Shown piece after piece: positions 46,081 through 55,218 of a stretch of 64,000 nt of DNA. The notes beneath the pieces are model-generated. The model had not been told where the DNA came from and made no database searches. It was given only the letters and a program-made list of their open reading frames with translations. Positions within the stretch are counted from its first letter, which is position 1, and the number at the start of each line of letters is the position of its first letter. A program made the position numbers and the translations under genes. The stretch is from Vulgatibacter incomptus (lineage in GTDB: Bacteria; Myxococcota; Myxococcia; Myxococcales; Vulgatibacteraceae), in assembly GCF_001263175.1 (NCBI RefSeq), contig NZ_CP012332.1, positions 3,864,220 to 3,928,219 of the forward strand, in the 5' to 3' direction.

Positions 46081-46698
46081 ATGGACAAGAGCCGTCTGGA
46101 GGCCTTCAGCGACGGCTTCCTGGCCATCATCATTACGGTCACCGTGCTCGAGCTGCGGCCCCCGGTCGGGGACGAGCCGTCGCTGCTGGGGGCGCTCCTT
46201 CCGGTCTTCCTCAGCTACTTGCTGAGCTTCATCTTCCTGGCCATCGCCTGGAAAAACCATCACCACATGCTCTACCTCACGCGCGACGTGAGCGAGGCCA
46301 TCCTGTGGGCGAACCTCAACTTCCTGTTCTGGCTGTCGCTCATCCCCTTCACGACGGGTTGGATGGGCGCCAACCACTTCTCCGCGACGCCGACGGCGGT
46401 GTACGGAGTCGTCCTCCTGATGGCGGCGATCGCCTATTGGATCCTCGAGCGGGTCATCATCGCGTCACAGGGGAGGCGCTCGGTTTTGAAGGCGGCGGTC
46501 GGAAGGGAATGGAAGCTGGTGCTCTCGGTCATCCTCTACGTCGCCGGGATCGTGTTGGCGTTCGTCTCCCACTGGATCGCGCAGGCGATCTACTTTCTCG
46601 TCGCCATGCTCTGGCTGGTCCCCGACCGGCGAATCGATCGGATGATCATCGAGGCGGACCGCCGGCGCGCCGAGTCGAGCCGCACCCATGAGGAGTGA
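46081..46698 (+). CDS. TMEM175-family potassium channel-like protein, copy 1
   Basis: The 205-residue protein has about six TM segments and the signature RLEAFSDGFLAIIITVTVLE, the RxxxFSD motif of bacterial TMEM175 (DUF1211). Bacterial members form K+-conducting tetramers. Further segments are LSYLLSFIFLAIAWKNHHHM, LNFLFWLSLIPFTTGWMG and IAQAIYFLVAMLWLVPDR. A very similar copy begins at 47860. The intervening aldo/keto reductase is on the other strand. The leader (CGCGCAATCGGCCGAGGA) is also duplicated. Confidence 0.85.
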   Translation: MDKSRLEAFSDGFLAIIITVTVLELRPPVGDEPSLLGALLPVFLSYLLSFIFLAIAWKNHHHMLYLTRDVSEAILWANLNFLFWLSLIPFTTGWMGANHFSATPTAVYGVVLLMAAIAYWILERVIIASQGRRSVLKAAVGREWKLVLSVILYVAGIVLAFVSHWIAQAIYFLVAMLWLVPDRRIDRMIIEADRRRAESSRTHEE

Positions 46699-46708
46699 GG
46701 GAGCCAAG

Positions 46709-46726
46709 CCGCCATAGGTTCCCGTG
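46709..46726 (+). repeat. 18-bp direct repeat, right copy
   Basis: Second copy of the sequence at 46020-46037, immediately after the first TMEM175 gene. It suggests that the gene segment was inserted or duplicated with this sequence at its border. Confidence 0.75.
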
Positions 46727-46730
46727 TGGC

Positions 46731-47717
<987 letters not shown>

Positions 47718-47859
47718 GCCGACCTCCTCGAAAGGCTGGAGTTTTCATCGACTCGCTCGCAGGGGCCTTGGGCGATTCGGGGTGTCTGATAGAAAGCCAA
47801 CTCGCCGGTGAATCGTTCGACTACGCTTGAGCCTTCCCGCGCAATCGGCCGAGGAGCCG

Positions 47860-48477
47860 ATGGACAAGAACCGACTGGAGGCCTTCAGCGACGGCTTCCT
47901 GGCCATCATCATCACGATCACCGTGCTCGACCTGCGGCCGCCGGTCGGGGACGAGCCGTCGATGCTGGCGTCGATCCTTCCGTTCTTCCTCAGCTACGTG
48001 CTGAGCTTCATCTACCTGGGCATCTATTGGAACAACCACCACCACATGCTCTTCGTCACGCGCCACGTGAGCGGCGTCATCCTGTGGGCGAACCTCCACC
48101 TCCTGTTCTGGCTGTCGCTCATCCCCTTCACGACGGGTTGGATGGGCGAGAACCATTTCTCCGCGACGCCGTCGGCGCTGTACGGGTTCGTTCTCCTGAT
48201 GGCGGCGATCGCGTACTGGATCCTCGAGCGGACCATCATCGCGTCACAGGGGAAGGGCTCGGTCCTGAAGGCGGCGGTCGGCTCGGAATGGAAGGGAGTG
48301 GTCTCGGTCATCCTCTACATCGTCGGGATCGCGTTGGCGTTCGTCTCCCACTGGATCGCGCAGGCGATCTACTTTCTCGTCGCCATGCTCTGGCTGGTCC
48401 CCGACCGGCGAATCGAGCGGATGATCCTCGAGACGGACCGCCGGCGAGCCGAGTCGGGCCGCACCCATCAGGAGTGA
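47860..48477 (+). CDS. TMEM175-family potassium channel-like protein, copy 2
   Basis: The 205-residue protein is highly similar to the one at 46081, with the same RLEAFSDGFLAIIITITVLD start and six TM segments. Differences are scattered, as expected from a duplication followed by drift. The leader and the sequence just after the stop (GAGTGAGGGAGCC) match those of copy 1. Bacterial TMEM175 channels form tetramers, so the two copies could assemble together. The next gene, a quinone oxidoreductase-like protein, is on the same strand about 80 nt downstream. Confidence 0.85.
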   Translation: MDKNRLEAFSDGFLAIIITITVLDLRPPVGDEPSMLASILPFFLSYVLSFIYLGIYWNNHHHMLFVTRHVSGVILWANLHLLFWLSLIPFTTGWMGENHFSATPSALYGFVLLMAAIAYWILERTIIASQGKGSVLKAAVGSEWKGVVSVILYIVGIALAFVSHWIAQAIYFLVAMLWLVPDRRIERMILETDRRRAESGRTHQE

Positions 48478-48558
48478 GGGAGCCGACCTTTCGGCCACTC
48501 CGGCTCCTGGCTCCGCTCTGGCGCAGCGATCCATTCTCCGCCGACGGAGGACGTGGCG

Positions 48559-49515
48559 ATGCGTGCGATCGTGATCGAGAAGTTCGGGGATCCCGGTGTC
48601 CTCGAGATGCGGGAGGTGGAGCGGCCGAAGCCGGGGCCCGGCGAGCTCCTGGTTTGGGTGATCGCGGCGTCCGTGAATCCGGTCGACGCGAAGATTCGCG
48701 CCACGGGCTCCTGGGCGAAGCGCGCGCTACCGACGGTCCTGGGCTCGGACGCGTCAGGAGTCGTGGAGGAGTTGGGACCTGGCGCCAAGGGCTTCGAGGT
48801 CGGCGACGAGGTCTACTTCGCGGCCGAGCTGACGGGAGACGTACACGGGACCTATGCCGAGTACACGACGGTTCCGGCGGCGATCGTCGCGCGCAAGCCG
48901 CGGAAGCTCACGCACCTCGATGCCGCGGCCGTTCCCCTCGCCGGCGGCACGGCGTGGGAGGCGGTGGTGCGGCGCCTTCGACTCCAGGTCGGGCAGACGA
49001 TCTTGATCCACGGCGGCGCGGGGGGCGTGGGCTCGTTCGCGGTGCAGATCGCCGCTGCTTGCGGCGCGAAGGTGATCGCGACGGCCTCGGCGGGAAACCT
49101 CGAGACCTTGCGTGACCTCGGCGCGCACGTCGCGGTCGACTACCACAAGGAGGATCCGACGGAGGTCGCACTGCGGGAGACTGGTGGCGTCGGCGTCGAC
49201 GCGGTCCTCGACCTCGTGGGCGGCGACCTGACGCCGAAGAGCTGCCCCGCGGTGCGTCCCTTCGGACGGATGGCGTTCATCCTCGGCCCGAAGGGCGATC
49301 TCTCGGAGGCCTACCGACGCAACCTCGAGCTGCACGGCGTGAGGCTCATGCGGGAGGGCCGCAGGCTCGAGGAACTTTCCGCCGCCATCGACATCGGAAA
49401 GCTGCGGCCCCTGGTGGAAGAGGTAATGCCGCTCGACAGGGTCGCGGACGCCCATCGGCGGCTGGACTCGGGCCACGGGCGCGGCAAGATCGTCCTCGAG
49501 GTCGCGGCGAGGTAG
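48559..49515 (+). CDS. NADPH-quinone oxidoreductase-like (zinc-type ADH superfamily, zinc-lacking)
   Basis: The 318-residue protein matches MDR-superfamily quinone reductases. It has MRAIVIEKFGDPGVLEMREV, VNPVDAKIRATG, GSDASGVVEELG, then the Rossmann loop HGGAGGVGSFAVQIA and DLVGGDLTPKSC. It lacks the Cys-rich structural zinc loop of alcohol dehydrogenases. The second possible start (48553, GTG) is too close to GGAGG, so the ATG at 48559 was taken. It precedes the pirin gene by 75 nt; the two may be cotranscribed. Confidence 0.87.
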   Translation: MRAIVIEKFGDPGVLEMREVERPKPGPGELLVWVIAASVNPVDAKIRATGSWAKRALPTVLGSDASGVVEELGPGAKGFEVGDEVYFAAELTGDVHGTYAEYTTVPAAIVARKPRKLTHLDAAAVPLAGGTAWEAVVRRLRLQVGQTILIHGGAGGVGSFAVQIAAACGAKVIATASAGNLETLRDLGAHVAVDYHKEDPTEVALRETGGVGVDAVLDLVGGDLTPKSCPAVRPFGRMAFILGPKGDLSEAYRRNLELHGVRLMREGRRLEELSAAIDIGKLRPLVEEVMPLDRVADAHRRLDSGHGRGKIVLEVAAR

Positions 49516-49590
49516 GTCCGCCTGCAGAGGGCCGACGAGGCGCAAAGTTCGTGGGGAGCGCAAGGCCGCGTCCCGGACGACGGAGGATGG

Positions 49591-50493
49591 GTGAGCGAAG
49601 TCGATATCGTGATCGTGCCGCCGACGAGGGATCTCGGCGATGGCTTCCAGGTCCGGCGGGCGCTGCCGTCGATCGAGCGGCGGATGGTGGGACCGTTCGT
49701 CTTCTTCGATCAGATGGGGCCGACGCTCCTCGAGGTGGGGAAGGGGCTCGACGTCCGGCCGCATCCGCACATCGGTCTGGCGACGGTGACCTACCTCTTC
49801 GACGGCGAGATCCTCCACCGCGACAGCCTCGGATCGGTGCAGCCGATTCGCCCCGGCGAGCTCAACTGGATGACGGCCGGGAGCGGGATCGTGCACTCGG
49901 AGCGGACGCCGCCGGAGCTGAGGCCCGTGGAGGCGCCGCTCTTCGGAATCCAGGCGTGGGTCGCGCTGCCGCAGGAGCACGAGGAGGCGGATGCCTCCTT
50001 CGCGCATCACGGCGGGGCCGAGCTCCCCGTCGTCGAAGGCGACGGCGTTCGGGCCCGCGTGATCGCGGGTGAGCTATTCGGCGCGCGGTCGCCGGCGCGC
50101 CTCCTGTCCGAGATGTTCTACGTGGACGCACAGGTCGACGCCGGGGCCGAGGTCGCCGTCCCGGCGGGCTTCGAGGAGCGCGCGGTCTACGTTGCGAACG
50201 GCACGGTGGAGATCCCCGCGGACGGGACGCGCTACGAGAGCGGGAGGCTCTTGGTGCTCAAGCCGGGCCAGACCGTGGCGGTGAAGGCGGCGTCCGACGC
50301 CCGCCTCATGCTGCTGGGCGGGCCGCCGATGGACGGCTCCCGCCACGTTTGGTGGAACTTCGTCTCCAGCTCCCGCGAGCGGATCGAGCGCGCGAAGGCC
50401 GACTGGCAGGCCGGCCGCATCGGCCAGGTCCCCGGCGAGACGGAGTGGATCCCGCTGCCGGGAACCGGCCCCGCGGTCGTTCGCTATCCGTGA
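49591..50493 (+). CDS. Pirin-family protein
   Basis: This bicupin protein has 300 residues. It has the pirin signature [20 protein letters not shown] and [20 protein letters not shown], with the metal ligands His, His, Glu and His in the N-terminal cupin, followed by [16 protein letters not shown] and a second barrel from about 175. C-terminal blocks are [18 protein letters not shown] and [13 protein letters not shown]. Some bacterial pirins are quercetinases or regulate metabolism; I cannot say which. GTG start at 49591, with GGAGG shortly before. Confidence 0.9.
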   Translation: MSEVDIVIVPPTRDLGDGFQVRRALPSIERRMVGPFVFFDQMGPTLLEVGKGLDVRPHPHIGLATVTYLFDGEILHRDSLGSVQPIRPGELNWMTAGSGIVHSERTPPELRPVEAPLFGIQAWVALPQEHEEADASFAHHGGAELPVVEGDGVRARVIAGELFGARSPARLLSEMFYVDAQVDAGAEVAVPAGFEERAVYVANGTVEIPADGTRYESGRLLVLKPGQTVAVKAASDARLMLLGGPPMDGSRHVWWNFVSSSRERIERAKADWQAGRIGQVPGETEWIPLPGTGPAVVRYP

Positions 50494-50571
50494 ACCAAGC
50501 GGCTCCGATGGTCGAGGAGAGGACCGCCCGCCGTTGGCGCGGCGGCCCCCTCTCGGATCCCGCAGCGGCCC

Positions 50572-53500
50572 TCAGGGCGCGCTGACGAGGTTCTCCTCGT
50601 CGAGACCCAGCGAGTAGATGCCGTACGGCCCGGCAGGCACGAGGATCCGGCGTCCCTCCACGTGCAGCCGCTCCGGCCAGCCCTTCAGGGCGAAGAAGGC
50701 CTGGGGATACGGTGCCTCCGGGCGGTCGAGGTTGAAGACCAGCAGGCCGCCCGGCACCTGGAAGAGCGCTCGACCGGAGCGGGCGTCCTCCAGCGAGGCC
50801 CAGTCGTCGACCTCGGCAGTCGCGAGGTCTGCGAGGGTCGGCGAGCGCGCGTCCAGGATCGAGAAGGATTGGACGTAGGAGGTCTCGGCCGAGCCGCCGT
50901 CGCTGCTTCCAACGCCGGCGGAGCTTCCGTACACGGCCCCGCCGTCCGTCCATCTCGGCCGATGGCTCACGAGCAGGTGGCCGGCTCCGTCCAGCAGCGT
51001 CTGGTCCACGATGCGATTGGGGAAGCGCTTGTGGGCCTGGAGCTCGGCGACGTCGCCGCGGAGCACGAGCCGGGCCACCGCAGACTCGATCGACGAGGAG
51101 CCCCACACCAGGTTCCGGGTGAAGATCGTGTTGCCGTCCAGCGACAGGAGCTGGCCGGGCACGTTGACCGCGGCGCCCTGACGGGGATCGGAGGGCGTGG
51201 AGAGGTCGAACGCGCGGATGAAATACTGGACGTAGGGACGGGAATCGCCGGCAACCGCGTAGGGCTTCTTGTAGGAGAGGAAGAGGCGGTTCCCCTCGGG
51301 CACTACGTCGACCGCCTCCTCGTTCGCGGGCATGGCCAGCGGCCGACCGAGCTCCAGCGCATCCGGCCGGCCCAGATCCAGGACGCGCACGACGAAGCTG
51401 CTCCAGTACCGGGTGAGCTCCTGCTGGTAGCACGACTGGGACATCGATACGCCCGTCGGATCCACCTCGTCGCAGCTCTGGTATTCGCCGTCTCTCCACG
51501 TGCACTCGTAAACTTCTCCTTCACACGTGGTCGAACCTCTGAGCGTCACGCAGGTCCGGTAGCCCCGGTGGTCGGTGCATCGGCCGGGGGTCCTCCAGCA
51601 GCTGTCCTCGTCGCGAGGCCACGAGTTGCAGATCCGGGCGGTGCCCATGCTTGCGCTCTGCGGCGTGCGGTCCACGAAGGCGAGGGCGTTTCCGACCTGG
51701 TACATCTCGGGTTGGGACGTGCCATACCCGTAGTACCCGCAGCCGAAACAATCGCTCATGGGGGGAACCTCCTTGTCTCCATACCAGCCCCAGCCCCATC
51801 TCTGGAACGGAGCGATGTCCCGGGTCACGAGGCTACCGCTCTGGCTCGGATGGGCGGGATCCGAGAGATCCCAAGTGCGGATCGTCGTCTCCCAACCGCT
51901 CGTCGCATACTCCATCGAGAGGGTCACGAGCCTGCCTCCGACCTTGTGGATCGACGTGCCGGCGGGCACCTGGATGGTCGCCACCGGTGCGGCGTCGTCG
52001 GGGTGGGCGCTGCTCGGGATGATCTGCACGGACGACGAGCGTCCGGAGCCCGAGCGATACGACCAGAGATCGGAGGCCTCACGCAGGCGGGCCGACCACT
52101 CGCCGAAGACCAGGAGGTCGCCGTAGCGCGGCGCCAGGTCGAGGCGGCCCAGCTCCGTGGGGCGGTCGGGATCGACGGTGGAGAAGAGGCTCAAGCTCTC
52201 CTCCGAGAGGTTGGCGGTAGAGGCGTCCGCCACGAGGAAGCTCCGGAGCACGGGCGTGCCGTGGGACATCAGCCCGCGCCGCGTGAGGCTGGTGCGCGAG
52301 AACGTGAAGATCTGCACGGAGGCGGTCCACTCGTCGGTGCCGGAGTTCCAGCCGGAGAACGGGAGGAGCACCAGGCCGGTCTCCACCACGCCGTCAGGGC
52401 CGGGAACCGAGACGGCGTTCTCCACCACGGAGAACGCGCGGTGATCCCAGCTCGCCTCCGACCAGCTCGACGAGACCGCGACCGTCGCCCGCTGCACGAG
52501 GGGCTGGGGGTTCTCGAGATTGGTCGTGTCGTAGAGGCTCACGGCCATGGTGCGCCCGCCGGTGTCCTCCGTGCCGATGCCGATGAGCCTGTCGCCGCCG
52601 AACGTGGGGCGGAAGAAATCGTTCCAGCCCGAGACGATGAACTGCGACTTCTCCGTGGCGACGCCGTCGTCGCGGATCTCGAACGCGTGGAAGGGATCCC
52701 TTCGCTCGTAGGTGACGAAGAAGGCGCTGTTGCCGACGAAGAGCGTGGCGTACAGGTCTTCGTTGACGCCGAAGTTCTTCGAGTCGATCCGCCGCAGGTT
52801 GGCGATGTCGGTGGCGTCGAAGGTCTCCAGGTGGTTGGCGTTGCCCGACGTGCCCCAGGTGCGACCGGACACCACCCGTAGCACCCCGTTGTACAGATCC
52901 ATGTTGAACTGGTTCGCCACCCGGCCCGCGACCTGGACCTCGCCCCCGGCGATCATGGTGCCGTCGGCGCTGGAGATGTCGATCACGGAGACGCTGCTGC
53001 GGTAATAGCTGTCGGTCCAGTCGTCCCGGGCGACCAGGAGGGCCTCGGGGGTCGCCTGGATGTCTCGGATCCAGCCGCCGAGCGCGAGCTCCGTGCGTGC
53101 CGCGATCGTGCCGCCGTCGACCTGGAAGCTCTTCACGACTGTGTTCGTGGACCAGGTGGACTGGCCGTCGGCGTCGACGTAGCCGTAGTTCTGGGCCACG
53201 ACGTAAAGCGCGGTCTGGCCGTTGCCGCGGCTGAGCCGGCTCTTGTAGATCCAGCCCGGCACCACCTGCCGGTCGATCACGACGGGCCGGGCCGGGTCGC
53301 TGAGGTCGACGGTCATCACGACGCCGCCGGACGCGCGGTTCACCGTCGCCGCGTACCGGCTGCCGTAGTAGCCCTGCCAGTCGTTCAGGAGGACGATCGC
53401 GTGGTCGCCGACCACGTAGAGCTCCACCGGGGTTCCGCTGAGCTCGGCGCGGCCCAGCACGGCGGGCGCGGACAGATCGCGGAGATCGAGGACCTGCAGC

Positions 53501-53832
53501 CCGCGGTAGGCGTTGAGGCCGAGGACGAGGCCCGAGCCGAAGGAGCGGTAGATGTCGCCCTCCTCCACGGTGCGGCCGCTCGATCCGCCGTCGCCGCCGC
53601 CCGTCTCCGGCGTATCGGGCGAGCTCCCTACTCCGTCTCCACCTCCGCGGTCGGGGCTCTTCTGCCCCTGGTAGCCGTCTGCGGAGACGAAGCGGCTCTC
53701 ACCGGGCTGCGGCTCCTTCTGCGGCCCAGTCGGTTGGATGAGCGGGGAACCCTCCTGGCTGCAGGACACCAACGCGATGGTGGCGAGACAGACACCAATC
53801 ACTGAGACGAGCCAGCGGATTCGATGGGCCAT
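50572..53832 (-). CDS. Large lipoprotein with C-terminal beta-propeller-type repeats and a Cys-rich insertion
   Basis: The protein has 1086 residues with a lipoprotein signal peptide (SVIGVCLATIALVSC). A Gly/Ser/Pro-rich linker (about 25-85) precedes a long region of blades typical of secreted beta-propeller proteins: GLQVLDLRDLSAPAVLGRAE, GGVVMTVDLSDPARPVVIDR, TMAVSLYDTTNLENPQPLV and VVRVLDLGRPDALELGRP. Between about residues 680 and 800 is an insertion with roughly a dozen Cys (CFGCGYYG, CNSWPRDEDSC, CTDHRGYRTC, CEGEVYEC, CDEVD, QSCYQQ), probably disulfide-bonded. No enzyme domain is visible. It runs opposite the pirin gene. Confidence 0.8.
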   Translation of the reverse strand: MAHRIRWLVSVIGVCLATIALVSCSQEGSPLIQPTGPQKEPQPGESRFVSADGYQGQKSPDRGGGDGVGSSPDTPETGGGDGGSSGRTVEEGDIYRSFGSGLVLGLNAYRGLQVLDLRDLSAPAVLGRAELSGTPVELYVVGDHAIVLLNDWQGYYGSRYAATVNRASGGVVMTVDLSDPARPVVIDRQVVPGWIYKSRLSRGNGQTALYVVAQNYGYVDADGQSTWSTNTVVKSFQVDGGTIAARTELALGGWIRDIQATPEALLVARDDWTDSYYRSSVSVIDISSADGTMIAGGEVQVAGRVANQFNMDLYNGVLRVVSGRTWGTSGNANHLETFDATDIANLRRIDSKNFGVNEDLYATLFVGNSAFFVTYERRDPFHAFEIRDDGVATEKSQFIVSGWNDFFRPTFGGDRLIGIGTEDTGGRTMAVSLYDTTNLENPQPLVQRATVAVSSSWSEASWDHRAFSVVENAVSVPGPDGVVETGLVLLPFSGWNSGTDEWTASVQIFTFSRTSLTRRGLMSHGTPVLRSFLVADASTANLSEESLSLFSTVDPDRPTELGRLDLAPRYGDLLVFGEWSARLREASDLWSYRSGSGRSSSVQIIPSSAHPDDAAPVATIQVPAGTSIHKVGGRLVTLSMEYATSGWETTIRTWDLSDPAHPSQSGSLVTRDIAPFQRWGWGWYGDKEVPPMSDCFGCGYYGYGTSQPEMYQVGNALAFVDRTPQSASMGTARICNSWPRDEDSCWRTPGRCTDHRGYRTCVTLRGSTTCEGEVYECTWRDGEYQSCDEVDPTGVSMSQSCYQQELTRYWSSFVVRVLDLGRPDALELGRPLAMPANEEAVDVVPEGNRLFLSYKKPYAVAGDSRPYVQYFIRAFDLSTPSDPRQGAAVNVPGQLLSLDGNTIFTRNLVWGSSSIESAVARLVLRGDVAELQAHKRFPNRIVDQTLLDGAGHLLVSHRPRWTDGGAVYGSSAGVGSSDGGSAETSYVQSFSILDARSPTLADLATAEVDDWASLEDARSGRALFQVPGGLLVFNLDRPEAPYPQAFFALKGWPERLHVEGRRILVPAGPYGIYSLGLDEENLVSAP

Positions 53833-53925
53833 GATCCCTCCCTGGGGATCCGTCCATCCTCCATCGAGCCGATTTCGTTGGCAAGTTGCCCCCAGCTGGA
53901 AGCACCCCCAAAGGGCTGTCCCTCC

Positions 53926-54342
53926 TCAGGGAACGTTGCGGAGGAACTCGGCCACGTGGGCGAAACGGCCATCGAGGAACTCGCGCACCTCGCCGTGGAG
54001 GCCGAGCTCGTCCATGGCCGTGGTCATCGCGCGCAGCCAGGCGTCGCGCATGTCGGCGTCTACCGGAAAGGGAGCGTGACGGGCGCGGAGCATCGGGTGG
54101 CCGCGCTGCAGGAGGTAATCGTTCGGCCCGCCGAGCCAGAAGCGCAGGAAGAGGGCGAAGTGCTCGCGGCTCTCGGGGTGCACCCTGCCGTTCTCGTCCA
54201 GGCGGTGGAGATGGGCGAGGGCCGGCTCGTCCCGGTCCATCGCGTCGTAGAACCGCATCGCCAGCGCACGTACCACGTCCTCGCCGCCGAGCTTCTCGAA
54301 CGGCGTCTCGCCTGGCGACTGGCTCCATTTTCCGGCTTCCAT
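53926..54342 (-). CDS. Truncated haemoglobin, group II type
   Basis: This haem protein has 138 residues: TPFEKLGGEDVVRALAMRFY, then LHRLDENGRVHPESREHFA and FLRFWLGGPNDYLLQRGHPM, with the proximal His in the last segment (RGHPMLRARH) and a Trp at AWLRAMTTAMDEL (residue G8, group II). Group II globins bind O2 and NO. It is 24 nt downstream of the SafE-like membrane protein on the same strand and divergent from the cbb3 oxidase operon, which fits a microaerobic or nitrosative role. Confidence 0.87.
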   Translation of the reverse strand: MEAGKWSQSPGETPFEKLGGEDVVRALAMRFYDAMDRDEPALAHLHRLDENGRVHPESREHFALFLRFWLGGPNDYLLQRGHPMLRARHAPFPVDADMRDAWLRAMTTAMDELGLHGEVREFLDGRFAHVAEFLRNVP

Positions 54343-54366
54343 CTCGGCTCCTTCGTGGATCGGTTC

Positions 54367-55113
54367 TCAGTGGCAGGAGGGCGCGCCATCGGCGCCGCCG
54401 GCTTGGACCGCCCGGTACACCAGAACCGCCGCGGCGACCAGGGGTACGCCCCGCTGCAGCCCCACACGGGCAAAGTTCGGGAGCCGGCGCCCCATTCCCG
54501 CCTGGGCGAGGAGCAGCGCCGGTCCGCTCCCGAGGGCGAAGCCGCCCATGACCAGGGCGCCGCCCCCCGCGGATCCCGTGGCCAGAGCCGCGGCCGAGAT
54601 CCCGTAGAGCAGGCCGCAGGGGAGGAGCGGCGTGAGGGCGCCGATCACGGCGGATCGGGCCACCGGCGGAAATCCGGCGCTGGCCCTCCCGACGACCCCG
54701 AGGATCTTCCCGACGCCGGGTATCGCCGGCAGCTTCTTTCCCAGCTCGAGGGCGGTGGCCACCAGGGTCGCCGCCATCACCCACGGCAGGATCTGGCGAA
54801 CCGGGATCGAGACCAGGCTCGCGATGCCTCCACCCAGGGCCCCCAGGAGCGCGCCGACCGCGGTGTAGGCCGCGAGCCTGCCTCCCTGGTAGGCGGCCAC
54901 CCGGGCGCGTCGCTCCGCCCGGTTCTCGTTTCGTAACGTCGCGAGGCCGGAGCACGCGAGGGGACCGCACATCAGGAAGCAGTGGAGGCTGCCCGCGATC
55001 CCCACGACCGCCGCGGCAAGAAAGCCCACCGCTGCGGCAGGATTGTCGATCGCGGCTCGAATATCCGGGGAGAAGAGGTCCATGTCGGCGCTCCATCGCA
55101 ATGGGCGTGCCAT
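54367..55113 (-). CDS. SafE/DsbD-like membrane protein (cbb3-cluster type)
   Basis: This inner-membrane protein has 248 residues with six or so TM segments. It resembles the TauE/SafE-DsbD_2 proteins found in cbb3 oxidase clusters: GIAGSLHCFLMCGPLACSGL with the HCxxMCGP motif, YQGGRLAAYTAVGALLGALG, and TPLLPCGLLYGISAAALATG with the PCG of the family. It may export a metal or reductant in oxidase assembly (inference). A start at 55083 is also possible, but the first at 55113 follows GGAGG with 5 nt between. It is divergent to ccoI. Confidence 0.82.
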   Translation of the reverse strand: MARPLRWSADMDLFSPDIRAAIDNPAAAVGFLAAAVVGIAGSLHCFLMCGPLACSGLATLRNENRAERRARVAAYQGGRLAAYTAVGALLGALGGGIASLVSIPVRQILPWVMAATLVATALELGKKLPAIPGVGKILGVVGRASAGFPPVARSAVIGALTPLLPCGLLYGISAAALATGSAGGGALVMGGFALGSGPALLLAQAGMGRRLPNFARVGLQRGVPLVAAAVLVYRAVQAGGADGAPSCH

Positions 55114-55218
55114 CCGTTCCTCCGCTCCAGGCTCGATTTTCGAAAAACCAAGGCAAAAGCGGCAGTTACGTTACGTCTGAGGACGCGCTCGGCACGGCAT
55201 TCGCATCCCTGCCGCGGC

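Noticed and set aside
55114..55218. FNR/ANR box in the divergent region ahead of ccoI
   Set aside because: I looked for TTGAT-N4-ATCAA, expected for oxygen control of cbb3 genes. Only a short TTTTCGAAAA palindrome (55137-55146) was found, which is not that motif.
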